A DNA stretch of 64,000 bases from Pseudonocardia autotrophica (GCF_003945385.1 NZ_AP018920.1:620001-684000), one strand, 5' to 3'; counted from the stretch's first letter, positions 29,033 through 38,257 are shown. The notes: a model not told the origin generated them from the letters alone. Made by a program: numbers and translations.

Positions 29033-30139
29033 TCAGGGCGCGTCGATACCGACGGCCTGGCTGATGTCGGTGAAGCGGTCGCGGCGCAGCAGGGCGGCGA
29101 GATCGCGGTGCAGCCGTGAGGGCCAGAGCAGCCCCCCGTAGACGAACCCGGTGTAGGCCTGGACCAGCGCGGCGCCGGCCCGGATCCGCTGGTAGGCGTC
29201 GAGGGCGTCCTCGATCCCACCGACGGAGATGATCGTCTGGTCCTCGGCCAGCCGGGCCCGCAACCGTCCGACCACGGCGAGCGCGCGCTGCGCCAGCGGG
29301 CGGCCGGAGAGTCCACCCGCACCGAGTGCGGCGACCTCGTCGGCGGGGGTGCGCAGGCCGTCCCGGGCGAGCGTGGTGTTCGTCGCGACCACCCCGTCGA
29401 GCTGCAGACGTACCGCGAGATCGGCGACCGCGTCGATGTCGTCGTCGCTCAGGTCGACCGTGATCTTCACCAGCAGCGGCACCCGGCGATCGGCCGAGAC
29501 CCGGTCGAGCTCCTCGCGGACCGCGACCAGCAGCGGCTCCAGCGCGTCGACCTGCTGAAGATCGCGGAGGCCCGGGGTGTTCGGGGAGCTGACGTTCACG
29601 ACCACGTAGTCGGCGTAGCCGCCGAGCGCGGCGGCACTCGCCCGGTAGTCGGCGGCGGCGTCGTCGGCGGGAACGGCTTTGCTCTTCCCGATGTTCACCC
29701 CGAGCACCGGCATCCCGGGGAGAGAGCGCGCCCGCAGTGCGGAGAGCCGCGGGGCGACGGCCGCCGCGCCCGCGTTGTTGAAGCCCAGTCGGTTCAGCAG
29801 CGCCCGGTCCTCGACGAGCCGGAACAGCCGCGGCTTCGGGTTGCCGGGCTGCGGGCGTCCGGTGACGGTTCCGATCTCGACCGCGCCGAAGCCGAGACGG
29901 CCCAGCGCCAGCACGCCCCGGGCGTCCTTGTCGAAGCCCGCGGCCAACCCGAGCGGCCCGGCGAAGTCGAGACCCAGCACCCGGGTGCGCAGCACCGGGT
30001 CGGACGGCACGAGTGCCTCGGCGACCCGCGGACCGACCGCGGGCGCCCCGCCGACGGCGCGGACGACGGCGAACCCGGCGCGGTGGGCGGGTTCGGACGG
30101 GACGTGCCGCAGGACCGTGCGCATCAGGGCGTCGTACAT
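29033..30139 (-). CDS. pyrD: Dihydroorotate dehydrogenase (quinone), class 2
   Basis: 368 residues from ATG 30139. The N-terminal helical extension (MYDALMRTVLRHVPSEPAHR) is the membrane/quinone-binding region that marks class 2 enzymes. The FMN barrel shows GLAAGFDKDARGVLALGRLG, GTVTGRPQPGNPKPRLFRL, LNRLGFNN, the catalytic Ser loop VVNVSSPNTPGLRDLQ, LVKITVDLSDDD, TNTTLARDG, GGLSGRPL and ISVGGIEDALDAYQRI. It oxidises dihydroorotate to orotate with electrons passed to menaquinone, in pyrimidine synthesis. The 3' end seems to have been duplicated and decayed downstream. It stands apart from other pyr genes. Confidence 0.96.
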   Translation of the reverse strand: MYDALMRTVLRHVPSEPAHRAGFAVVRAVGGAPAVGPRVAEALVPSDPVLRTRVLGLDFAGPLGLAAGFDKDARGVLALGRLGFGAVEIGTVTGRPQPGNPKPRLFRLVEDRALLNRLGFNNAGAAAVAPRLSALRARSLPGMPVLGVNIGKSKAVPADDAAADYRASAAALGGYADYVVVNVSSPNTPGLRDLQQVDALEPLLVAVREELDRVSADRRVPLLVKITVDLSDDDIDAVADLAVRLQLDGVVATNTTLARDGLRTPADEVAALGAGGLSGRPLAQRALAVVGRLRARLAEDQTIISVGGIEDALDAYQRIRAGAALVQAYTGFVYGGLLWPSRLHRDLAALLRRDRFTDISQAVGIDAP

Positions 30140-30173
30140 GGCCCCATCCTCACAGGACCGATCCGATGCGCCG

Positions 30174-30548
30174 CTACGGAGTCCGCCGTGCCACGCCGAG
30201 CTGGTCGAGCATCCGGCGGTCACGCTTGGTCGGACGGCCCGCGCCGCGGTCGCGACGCGCGAACACCGGCACCCCGGGCCCGGTCGGCTCGACCGGGGTG
30301 TGGTCGATGTAGCACTCCTGGGCGATCGGGGCGCCCACCCGCTTCTCGATCACCCGGGTGACCTCGACGATCCGGTTGTTGTCGTACACGCGGGCCCGGA
30401 CCCGGTCGCCGACCCGCACCGGGGCAGCCGGTTTCGCCGGCCGGTCGTTGATCCGCACGTGCCCGCCACGGCAGGCCGTCGCGGCGTCGGCACGCGTCTT
30501 CGCCAGGCGCACCGACCACAGCCAGCGGTCCACGCGGGTCGCGTCCAT
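30174..30548 (-). CDS. S4-domain RNA-binding protein (Hsp15-like)
   Basis: 124 residues from ATG 30548. The N-terminal S4 domain (about 4-60) reads RVDRWLWSVRLAKTRADAAT, then GGHVRINDRPAKPAAPVRVG, the typical alpha-L RNA-binding motif. The Arg/Lys-rich C-terminus (RRDRGAGRPTKRDRRMLDQL) resembles the Hsp15/RqcH-RqcP group. Bacterial Hsp15 recognises 50S subunits carrying stalled peptidyl-tRNA; the same role here is inferred. It lies 34 bp upstream of pyrD on the same strand, so co-transcription is possible. Confidence 0.9.
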   Translation of the reverse strand: MDATRVDRWLWSVRLAKTRADAATACRGGHVRINDRPAKPAAPVRVGDRVRARVYDNNRIVEVTRVIEKRVGAPIAQECYIDHTPVEPTGPGVPVFARRDRGAGRPTKRDRRMLDQLGVARRTP

Positions 30549-30589
30549 CCGGACATCGTGCCATCGCCGGGCCGCCGGGCGCGCGTCGT

Positions 30590-31390
30590 TCAGTAGTGGG
30601 TGACCCCCGGGGTGCCGCCGCCGGCCGCGACCGCGTCTCCGTTGATCGCGACCGAACGCGGCGAACACAGGAAGGTGATGACGTCGGCGACCTCGGCCGC
30701 GGTCGTGATCCGCCCGATGGTCGTCGTCGCGTCCAGGGCGGCCCGTGCGGTGGCCGGGTCGGTGCCGAGCGCGTCCGCCCGCTCCTGCACCAGGCCTGCG
30801 GTCCGCTCGGTCTCGGTCAGCCCGGGATGCACGACCGTCACGTTCACCCCGTGCGGACCGAGCTCCTCGGCCAGCGCCGCCGTCATCGAGGCGACGGCCA
30901 CGTTGCGCACCGACCCGACCAGTGAGGTCGACTTCCGCGCGTTCAGCCCGCTGACGTTCACGATCCGCCCCCAGCCCTGCGCCGTCATCAGCGGTGCGAC
31001 GGCGCGGGCGAAGCGCAGGTAGCCGAGCAGCTTCGTCTCCAGCTCGGCACGCACCACGTCATCGGTGATCGACCCCAGCCCGGTCGGTACCCCCGAGCTC
31101 GCCGGTCGTGCGGCCGCGTTCACCAGCACGTCGACGCCGCCGAAGCGGTCCGCCACGGTGTCCACCGCGGCCCGCACCGCCGCGTCGTCGTCGCTGTCGG
31201 CGGTCACCGTGAGGACGTCCGGAGCACCGGACCCGCGCAGCGACCCGGCCGCGTCGGCGAGCCGGTCCGGATCGCGGGCCACCAGCGCGACCCGGACCCC
31301 CTCGGCGGAGAGGGCCCGGGCCGTCGCCAATCCGATGCCGCGGCTCCCACCCGTCACGATCGCCCGCCGCCCGGCCAGATGCAGATCCAT
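30590..31390 (-). CDS. SDR-family oxidoreductase without the YxxxK catalytic pair
   Basis: 266 residues from ATG 31390. Rossmann fold with the cofactor motif VTGGSRGIGLATA, NADP-type Arg after strand 2 (ALVARDPDR), DVLVNAAARP for NNAG, and VNVSGLN with Ser147. The active-site Tyr and Lys expected 13 and 17 residues later are replaced by Ser160 and Val164 (SLVGSVRNVAVAS). The C-terminal substrate loop HPGLTETERTAG is otherwise normal. Either catalysis uses other residues or the protein is a non-catalytic binder. Its start faces the DAG-kinase-like gene 54 bp away. Confidence 0.85.
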   Translation of the reverse strand: MDLHLAGRRAIVTGGSRGIGLATARALSAEGVRVALVARDPDRLADAAGSLRGSGAPDVLTVTADSDDDAAVRAAVDTVADRFGGVDVLVNAAARPASSGVPTGLGSITDDVVRAELETKLLGYLRFARAVAPLMTAQGWGRIVNVSGLNARKSTSLVGSVRNVAVASMTAALAEELGPHGVNVTVVHPGLTETERTAGLVQERADALGTDPATARAALDATTTIGRITTAAEVADVITFLCSPRSVAINGDAVAAGGGTPGVTHY

Positions 31391-31444
31391 ACGGCCGAGC
31401 GTGCCGCAACGGTCGGTGCCGCGCACCTGGCTACGGTGTGCGGT

Positions 31445-32323
31445 GTGGCCGAGCCCGTTGATTCCGTTCTCCTCGTGTTCAACCCGGGCAGCACCGGCGA
31501 CGCCGACGTGCTCGCCCGAGCTCTGCGCGACGAGCTCGCCGAGGCCCGGCCCGAACTGCCCGTGCAGCTGCGCCCGACCGAGTACGCCGGGCACGCCCGG
31601 GAGATCGCCCGGGAGGCCGCGTCCGGCCCGGGGCGTCCGCTGATCGTGTCCGCCAGCGGCGACGGCGGCTACAACGAGGTCGTCAACGGGATCATGGACG
31701 TGCCCGGGACCGAGGCGGCCGCCGCCGTGCTCGCCGCCGGGAACGCCAACGACCACGACCGCGTCACCAGCCGTCGTCCGCTCGCCGAAGCCGTGCTGGA
31801 CGGCCGCACCGAGCGGATGGACCTGCTGGAGCTGCACCGCGGCGACGATCCGCCGCACTACGCGCACTCCTACATCGGTTTCGGCCTGACCCCGGTGGTC
31901 GCGTTGCAGATCGAGAAGGGCGGCAAGGGCACGCTGCGCGAGATCATCACGACGGTGCGCTCGTTCTGGGCGTTCACCCCGTTCGAGATCGAGTTCGGCC
32001 CCGGCGACCGGCGGCGGATCGACAACCTGGTGTTCGCGAACATCGGCGAGATGGCGAAGGTCGCCGAGCTCAGCGAGACCAGCAGGCCCGACGACGGCCG
32101 GTTCGAGGTCGTCCTGCTCGAGCACCGTCCGAAGTGGAAGCAGATCGCGATCGCCGTGCGCGCCGCGGTGAAGGGCCTCGGCCGGCAGCCCGCGACCCGC
32201 GAGTTCCGGTTCACCACCTGCGGCCCGATGCCGGTGCAGATCGACGGCGAGCTCTCCGACGTCGAGGCGGGCACCGCGGTGCGGGTGCGCTGCGCGGCGG
32301 GCGCGCTGCACGTCGTGCGCTGA
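31445..32323 (+). CDS. Diacylglycerol/sphingosine kinase-family lipid kinase
   Basis: 292 residues from GTG 31445 (VAEPVDSVLLVFNPGS); a GTG three codons earlier is an alternative. The DAGK catalytic domain is recognisable by LLVFNPGSTGD, the nucleotide loop SASGDGGYNEVVNGIM (family GGDGTxNEV) and LAAGNANDHDRV in place of the usual GTGNDFAR. The second domain has YAHSYIGFGLTP and KVAELSETSRPDDG, ending GPMPVQIDGEL, which matches the family DGE site. ATP-dependent phosphorylation of a lipid or polyprenol alcohol at the membrane is expected; the substrate is unknown. The gene ends directly against the convergent hydratase-like gene. Confidence 0.85.
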   Translation: MAEPVDSVLLVFNPGSTGDADVLARALRDELAEARPELPVQLRPTEYAGHAREIAREAASGPGRPLIVSASGDGGYNEVVNGIMDVPGTEAAAAVLAAGNANDHDRVTSRRPLAEAVLDGRTERMDLLELHRGDDPPHYAHSYIGFGLTPVVALQIEKGGKGTLREIITTVRSFWAFTPFEIEFGPGDRRRIDNLVFANIGEMAKVAELSETSRPDDGRFEVVLLEHRPKWKQIAIAVRAAVKGLGRQPATREFRFTTCGPMPVQIDGELSDVEAGTAVRVRCAAGALHVVR

Positions 32324-33160
32324 TCAGTCCGAGCGCCCGGCCAGGGTGAACTCGACCGTCCCGAGCGCGCCCGCGTCGCCGAACGTCGCGCGGACGCTCG
32401 CGCCCGCCCGGGTGCCGACCGGAACCGTCGTCGTGCCGGTGATCACCAGATCGCCGGCGTCCAACCGGGCGCCGTACTGCGGGAGCGTGTCGGCCAGCCA
32501 GCCCAGGGCCGCCCACGGATCACCCAGGACGGCCGCGCCGGTGCCGGTGGCGACGTCGTCGTCCACCTGCAGGGAGGTCGGCGTCGCGGCCAGGTCGAGA
32601 TCGGACGCCCCGTCGATCTCCGGGCCGAGGACGAACCGGCCGGCACAGGCCGCGTCGGCCAGCAGCGACGGCCCGCCGGCGGCGACGAAGTCGTCGAACC
32701 GGGAATCCGGCAGCTCCACTGCGCAGTGCACGGCCGAGACCGCGGCACGCAGCTCCTCCCGGGACGCCCCGGCGCCGACGGCCGCGCCCATCCGGAACGC
32801 GAACTCGGCCTCGGCGACGGCCATGTGCAGCCCGTCCGACGGGACGATGTCACCCGGGGCGTGCCGGAACCGTTCGAACAGGATGCCGGGCAGCGGCGCA
32901 TCGACACCGATGTGTGCCTGGCCGGCCTTCGCGGTGGCGGCCAGCTTCCAGCCGCATGCCGGCCCGGCGCGCTCGGAGAGCCTCCGCTGTGCCGCGAACC
33001 CCTCGGCGAGGGTGCGCGGGCGCAGCAGCTCGGGCAGCGCTGCGAGCCGCTCGCCGGTGGTCCAGGCCTGCCACAGTGCACCGGCGGTGCCGTCGGCGCG
33101 GACGAGATCGACGGCGGACGGCTCGACCTCGCCGCGGTCGGTGTGACTGTGTGCGGTCAT
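32324..33160 (-). CDS. Fumarylacetoacetate hydrolase-family protein (2-keto-4-pentenoate hydratase-like)
   Basis: 278 residues from ATG 33160. The layout follows the MhpD/TesE branch: GWKLAATAKAGQAHIGVD, GILFERFRHAPGDIV, the metal-ligand motif VAEAEFAFRMG (ExE), HCAVELPDSRFDD and the C-terminal ITGTTTVPVGTRAGASVRAT block. These enzymes hydrate 2-hydroxypenta-2,4-dienoate or decarboxylate oxalocrotonate in meta-cleavage of aromatics using a divalent metal. No aldolase or dioxygenase gene is adjacent, so the substrate is uncertain. The gene ends against the lipid kinase gene, with stop codons abutting. Confidence 0.88.
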   Translation of the reverse strand: MTAHSHTDRGEVEPSAVDLVRADGTAGALWQAWTTGERLAALPELLRPRTLAEGFAAQRRLSERAGPACGWKLAATAKAGQAHIGVDAPLPGILFERFRHAPGDIVPSDGLHMAVAEAEFAFRMGAAVGAGASREELRAAVSAVHCAVELPDSRFDDFVAAGGPSLLADAACAGRFVLGPEIDGASDLDLAATPTSLQVDDDVATGTGAAVLGDPWAALGWLADTLPQYGARLDAGDLVITGTTTVPVGTRAGASVRATFGDAGALGTVEFTLAGRSD

Positions 33161-33187
33161 CGGGGCGGGATCCTGCCAGGTCCCGCC

Positions 33188-35158
33188 TCAGCGCCCGTCG
33201 AGGACCTCGGCGATCCGGCGGACGCGCTCGTCGGCGAGCGCCTCCTCCAGCGTCACCGGCAGCGGGATCCGCCAGTTCGGGTACTCGTCGAGGGTGCCGG
33301 GCAGGTTCGGCTGCCGGGGTTCGCCGAGGATGTCGTAGAGCGAGGCGAGTACCAGCCGCGACGGGGCCGCGGCGAGGAGACGGTGCAGGGCGACGACGAT
33401 CTCGTCCTCGTCGGTCACGTCCGGGGAGGGCAGCAGCCCCTCTGCCGCGAGCAGGGCGAGCAGCTCGTCGCGCTCGACGGCCGCCTTCACCTCCTCGGCG
33501 CGCGGGTCGTCGAGCAGGTCCAGCTCCGCCCGGACCCGTACGTGCTCGCCTCGCAGGAAACCGGATGCGGTCGGCAGGTCGTGGGTGGAGATCGTCGCGA
33601 CCGAACGCTCCGGCCAGCGGGACGGGCGGCGCAGCGGGCCGTCGTCGCCACCGGTCACCGGATCGGGATCGCGGGAGAACCACAGCACCGTCGAGCCCAG
33701 CAGGTTCCGCTCGGTCATGTCCTCGCGGATCCGGGGCAGCACGGTGCCGAGGTCCTCACCGACGACCAGGGCGTCGGCCCGGTGCGCCTCCAGCAGTAGC
33801 ACGGCGAGCATCGCGTCGGCGTCGTAGTGCACGTAGGTGCCACGGTCGGCGCTCTCGCCCGCCGGCACCCACCACAGTCGCCACAGCCCCATCACGTGAT
33901 CGATGCGCAGACCGTCGGCGTGCTGCAGCAGCGCCCGCACCATGTCGCCGAACGCGCCGAAACCGGTGGCGGCCAGCCGGTCCGGCCGCCACGGCGGGAG
34001 GCCCCAGCTCTGCCCGCGCTGGTTGAACGCGTCCGGTGGGGCGCCGACGCTCGCGTCGAGGGCCAGCACGTCCTGCCACATCCAGGCGTCGGCGCCCTCC
34101 GGGTCGCAGCCGACGGCCAGATCGTGGATCACCCCGACCGGCATCCCGGCCTCGCGGGCCGCGGACCGGACGCCGGCCAGCTGCGCCTCGGCCTGGCGCT
34201 GCACCCAGGTGTGGAACGCGATCCGCGGGGCCAGTGCCCGGTGCGCGGCGGCGATCCCGGCGCCGTCCGGCCGTCGCAGGTCGCTCGGCCAGCGGGACCA
34301 GCGGGCGCCGTAGCGCTCGGCCAGCGCGCAGTAGGTGGCGAAGCTCGTCAGGTCCGGATCGGGTTCGCCGTCGGGGTGGCCTGCGCTGCGCCACAACGCC
34401 TCCAGCGCCGAGCGCTTCGCCGCCCACACCCGGTCGTGCGCGATCCGGTCGCCGGTGGTCTCCGGGCGCAGCGCGTCGACCTCGGCGCGGGTGGCGGCAT
34501 CGGCGGCGGCGTACGCGGGCAGGTCGGTGACCCGCAGCGCGAGCGGCGTCGTGTAGCGGCGCGACGACGGCATGTACGGCGAGGGCTGCACCGGCGGCAC
34601 CGGGGTGATCGCGTGCAGCGGGTTGAGCAGCACCGCGCCGGCGCCGTGCCCACCGCGCACCAGCTCGGTCAGGTCACCGAGATCACCGATGCCCCAGGAG
34701 CGCTGCGAGTGCAGGGCGTAGAGCTGCAGCATCCAGCCCCACGTCCGTGGCGGGTCGGGCAGTGCGGGCGGTGCGACGACCACCGCCGACCGGCCGGCGT
34801 CGGTCTCGAGCAGGTACCGGCCCGGTTCGAGACCGGTGGGCAGCACGCCGTCCACATCGGAGGCCCGGCCGATCGCGTCGCCGTCGGTGGCGGTCAGCCG
34901 GCCCCGGCCGGGGAGCGGCCTGGACCGGTCGGCGCGGTGCCCGATCGTCGCCGGGAGCGGTGCGCGTTGCCGGGCGCCGGCGAGCGCGACCCGCTGCGCG
35001 CCGGGGCCGGAGACGTCGATCTCCAGCAGGCCCAGCACGTTCCGCACGACGGCGGCGTCGATCGGCTTCTCGGTGCGGGTGCCGTCGAGGTAGGAGGTCG
35101 CGACGCCGTACGCGTCGGCGATCTCGGCGAGCTCGGGGTCCACCGGGTCGCGGGTCAT
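33188..35158 (-). CDS. malQ: 4-alpha-glucanotransferase (GH77)
   Basis: 656 residues from ATG 35158 (MTRDPVDPELAEIADAYGVA). An N-terminal extension of about 140 residues, common in actinobacterial MalQ, precedes the barrel. Catalytic blocks are GIGDLGDLTEL, LNPLHAITPVPPVQPSPYMP, LRIDHVMGLWRLWWVP (nucleophile Asp), LVVGEDLGTVLPRIREDM (acid/base Glu) and VATISTHDLPTASGFLRGE. It transfers alpha-1,4-glucan segments in maltodextrin and glycogen metabolism in the cytoplasm. It stands 27 bp upstream of the hydratase-like gene on the same strand; no other glycogen genes are in the window. Confidence 0.94.
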   Translation of the reverse strand: MTRDPVDPELAEIADAYGVATSYLDGTRTEKPIDAAVVRNVLGLLEIDVSGPGAQRVALAGARQRAPLPATIGHRADRSRPLPGRGRLTATDGDAIGRASDVDGVLPTGLEPGRYLLETDAGRSAVVVAPPALPDPPRTWGWMLQLYALHSQRSWGIGDLGDLTELVRGGHGAGAVLLNPLHAITPVPPVQPSPYMPSSRRYTTPLALRVTDLPAYAAADAATRAEVDALRPETTGDRIAHDRVWAAKRSALEALWRSAGHPDGEPDPDLTSFATYCALAERYGARWSRWPSDLRRPDGAGIAAAHRALAPRIAFHTWVQRQAEAQLAGVRSAAREAGMPVGVIHDLAVGCDPEGADAWMWQDVLALDASVGAPPDAFNQRGQSWGLPPWRPDRLAATGFGAFGDMVRALLQHADGLRIDHVMGLWRLWWVPAGESADRGTYVHYDADAMLAVLLLEAHRADALVVGEDLGTVLPRIREDMTERNLLGSTVLWFSRDPDPVTGGDDGPLRRPSRWPERSVATISTHDLPTASGFLRGEHVRVRAELDLLDDPRAEEVKAAVERDELLALLAAEGLLPSPDVTDEDEIVVALHRLLAAAPSRLVLASLYDILGEPRQPNLPGTLDEYPNWRIPLPVTLEEALADERVRRIAEVLDGR

Positions 35159-35395
35159 GGGGAGATCCTGACCGATCCGTCCGGACGCGGCGCGGGGCGG
35201 TGGTCCCACCAGCGCCGACACCGACACGCGGGCAGGGTTCAGCCGCACCGGACAGGAGGTCAACGGTGCTACGGTGCGTCGCCGGACATGCCGACCGGGT
35301 CACCGGAGCCGCAGGTACCCGACGCGGCGCCGGGCGTCCCCGGTTCGACCGTGTCATGGGACCGGTCCGTGGTGTTCCGGCAGGAGGATCTCCAG

Positions 35396-38257
35396 ATGTC
35401 GACGTGGGCCCTGCTGGGGCTGTTGGTGGTGGTGCTGGTGGCCGTCGGGATCGCAGCGTTCCTGCGGTGGGGGCGGGGCCGGGACGACAACCCGACGTCG
35501 CACGACGACGAGGCACGTCCGAGGACCGTCGCGGACCTGGTCGATCGCCGGGCCCGTGGGCTCGACGACGACGTCCCCGCGCCGGAGCCGGCCGTGGAGC
35601 ACGCCGGGGAACCCGAGTTCCCCGAGCCCGCCCCGGCCGATCCGGTCGCCGAGGACACCGAGCCCGAGGACGCCGAGCCCGAGGACGCCGATCCCACCGG
35701 GCCCATCGAGGCCGGTGGGACGGCTGCGGTCGCCGAGTCCGATGCGGTCGCCGGCACGACTGCGGACCCGGACGATCCGGAGCCGGTCGGCCGCGAGGTG
35801 CCGCGGTCGGAGCTCGGGTCGCTCGGTGTAGCGGTCTCGTCGGCGCCCGACATCACCGACGCCGCCGCGGACACCGCGGAGGACGAGACGACCGACCGGA
35901 TCCCCGAGGTCCGCTCCGCCGAGCCGCGGATCACCCCGGACGTGAGCGCCGGGCCGGTCGGTCCGCCGTGGTCGCGTGGATTCAAGGACGGCAAGCCGGT
36001 CGAGCCGGTCGACCCGCCCACGGCGCCGACCCGGCCGGTGCCGAGCCCGACCCCGATCGCCCGCAGGCGCCCGATCGAGCGGCCCCGTACCGACTCCGAC
36101 GTTCTCGGACCGGACAGCTCGGCGCCGGACATCAGCACGCCGGACCGTGGAGTCGCTGCGCCGACGGCCGGTGGGCTCGCCTCGATCGCGGCGTTCCGCG
36201 CGGCCCGCGGCGAACGCCCCGGGCCGGACGGTGCCGCCCCGGTGCGCCCCGCCGCGAGTGCCGGATTGCCGGTCGACGAGGACCTGATCCAGGAGCACGA
36301 CGCCGGGCAGGACCCGAACGCCCCGGTGCCCGAGGTGGAGGTCGACGCGGTCACCGCGTCGCGGGTGCGCGCCGACGACGGGGTGGGCGCTGAGCCGATC
36401 GACTTCGGGCGCGGTGTGCAGGCCGCCGGAGCGGCGGGACCGGACGCGGGTGCTGCCTCGGATGGCGCTGCTGTGCTGGATGACGCTGCTGTGTCGGACG
36501 AGGCTGCCGGCTCGGATGAGGTTGCGTCGGTGGGTGACGCTGCATCGGGAGCTGTGGCCGCGCCGGTCGGAGATGCCGCGCCGGCTGCTGGGACTGCGCC
36601 GGTCGGCGAGGTTGTGCCGGTTGCTGCGGCCGCGCCGATGGATGGGGCCGCGCCGGGCGAGGACCCCGCGCCGGGTGGGGATGCTGCGCTGAGCGCCGCC
36701 GCCGCACCGGGCCACGACGCCGCACCGGGCGAGGACACTGCGTCGGGCGACGACGCTGCACCGGGAATCGGTGCCGGTCGGATTGCCGCGCTCGCCGGCG
36801 GGGCCGTCGCCGCGACGGCGACCGCCGCGGTGGTGACCGCGGGGCGTGCCGGCGACGGCGCCGGATCCACCGACGAGGCCGCCGGCTCCGAGCCGTCCGA
36901 GGACACCGAGCGGTCCGCGCAGACCGACGAGCTGTCCGCGACTCCCGGAGGGACCGAGGACCCCGCCGAGCCCACCCGGGCCCACGGGGCGACCGAGGCG
37001 GACCGGGCCACCGGGGAGATCGAGCCCGCTCCGGCTGCCGGGGAGACCGAGCCCGCCCCGGTCGCCGGGGAGACGGAGCCTGCCCTGGCCACCGAGGACA
37101 CCGAGCCCGCCCTGGCCACCGGGGACACCGAGCCCGCCCGGACCGTCGGGGAGACCGAGCTCCCCGCGGCCGCCGTGGCATCCGAGGAACCCGAGGACAC
37201 CGGGGCCGCCGTGATCGCGGGCGCCCCGACCGTCCTCCCGGTCCGGTCCGACCCGCGGTCCCCGGTCGATCCCGACCTGGTCAAGCGGGTGACCGCGGTC
37301 CCGGCGGAGCGTCCGATCCCTCGTGGCCAGGCCACCCCGGACACCGAACGCGAGTTCCGTGAGGCGCGGGACCGGATCACCGGCCAGCCGAACTGGAGCA
37401 GCCGGGTGCCCGAGCAGGCGAGTGCCTCGGAGCGCATCGGCAGCGAGGCCCGGATCGCGAGCATCGGGCTGGCGGCCACCGGCCCCCGGGAGTCCGGTGA
37501 GAACCCCGAACCGCCGCCCCGGCCCGCCCCGCGCCTGCTGCGGTCGACCCGCCCGGTCGCGGAGCGTCCGGAGCCGCCGCCCGCGGCCGATCCCGTGCCG
37601 CCGCCGGCGACACCGGCACCCGAACCGGAGGCCCCGCCGACCGTGCGCACCGCCGCCGTCGACCCGGTGAACCCCGCGGTCCAGGCCGGCGACCGGGCCG
37701 AGGACGTCGCACTCACGGTGCGCCGCTCCGGCCCCGCGCCGGACGCGGTCGTCCCCGGAACCGCCCCACAGGACGTCGAGATCCGGGTACTCGGACCGGA
37801 CGACGCGGCACTGCCCGGTGCCGCCGTCGCACTCCGGGACCGGGCGGGCAGCCCGACCGGATCCGCCGTGACCGGCGCCGACGGCATCGCCCGGATCCCG
37901 GCACCCGGGGCGGGCGAGTTCGCCGTCGTCGCACGCCTGGACGGGCACCGGCCCGGCGTCGCCGCCTTCTCGGTGGCCGACACCGCCGCCGCGGTCACGG
38001 TGCGGCTGCGGCCCTCCGCCTCCGTGCACGGCACGGTCCGGACGGACGACGGAGCAGCCGCGGACGTCCCGGTCGCGCTGGAGCAGGACGGCGAACCGGT
38101 CGCCGAGACCCGGACCGGCCCGGACGGCACGTTCCGGCTCACCGATCTGGACCCTGGCCGGTACCGGCTCGTCACGGGCACCGGCGCCACCGCGTCCGGA
38201 GTGGACGTCGAGGTGCCCGCGGGCGGTGACGTCGAGCAGGACGTGACGGCGTCGTGA
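35396..38257 (+). CDS. Long disordered two-TM protein with carboxypeptidase-regulatory-like tail domains
   Basis: 953 residues from ATG 35396, ribosome-binding site CAGGAGGATC. The first TM helix (WALLGLLVVVLVAVGIAAFL) is followed by RWGRGRDD, so it probably exits inward. Residues about 30-455 are acidic, Pro/Ala-rich and disordered. A second hydrophobic stretch at about 461-483 (RIAALAGGAVAATATAAVV) could cross back outward. Then come repeats of GETEPAP and GDTEPA, a Pro-rich linker, and two beta-sandwich domains at about 790-953 (VEIRVLGPDDAALPGAAVAL, VHGTVRTDDGAAADVPVAL and GTFRLTDLDPGRYRLVTG), typical of CnaB/regulatory-like folds. Its stop overlaps the following lipase-like gene by four bases. 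The role is unknown; an envelope scaffold is a guess. Confidence 0.8.
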   Translation: MSTWALLGLLVVVLVAVGIAAFLRWGRGRDDNPTSHDDEARPRTVADLVDRRARGLDDDVPAPEPAVEHAGEPEFPEPAPADPVAEDTEPEDAEPEDADPTGPIEAGGTAAVAESDAVAGTTADPDDPEPVGREVPRSELGSLGVAVSSAPDITDAAADTAEDETTDRIPEVRSAEPRITPDVSAGPVGPPWSRGFKDGKPVEPVDPPTAPTRPVPSPTPIARRRPIERPRTDSDVLGPDSSAPDISTPDRGVAAPTAGGLASIAAFRAARGERPGPDGAAPVRPAASAGLPVDEDLIQEHDAGQDPNAPVPEVEVDAVTASRVRADDGVGAEPIDFGRGVQAAGAAGPDAGAASDGAAVLDDAAVSDEAAGSDEVASVGDAASGAVAAPVGDAAPAAGTAPVGEVVPVAAAAPMDGAAPGEDPAPGGDAALSAAAAPGHDAAPGEDTASGDDAAPGIGAGRIAALAGGAVAATATAAVVTAGRAGDGAGSTDEAAGSEPSEDTERSAQTDELSATPGGTEDPAEPTRAHGATEADRATGEIEPAPAAGETEPAPVAGETEPALATEDTEPALATGDTEPARTVGETELPAAAVASEEPEDTGAAVIAGAPTVLPVRSDPRSPVDPDLVKRVTAVPAERPIPRGQATPDTEREFREARDRITGQPNWSSRVPEQASASERIGSEARIASIGLAATGPRESGENPEPPPRPAPRLLRSTRPVAERPEPPPAADPVPPPATPAPEPEAPPTVRTAAVDPVNPAVQAGDRAEDVALTVRRSGPAPDAVVPGTAPQDVEIRVLGPDDAALPGAAVALRDRAGSPTGSAVTGADGIARIPAPGAGEFAVVARLDGHRPGVAAFSVADTAAAVTVRLRPSASVHGTVRTDDGAAADVPVALEQDGEPVAETRTGPDGTFRLTDLDPGRYRLVTGTGATASGVDVEVPAGGDVEQDVTAS

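Noticed and set aside
27760..29322. 520-codon minus-strand frame overlapping the pyrD 3' end
   Set aside because: Very His/Arg/Pro-rich without domain features; its resemblance to pyrD comes from the decayed duplicate segments, not from a second gene.
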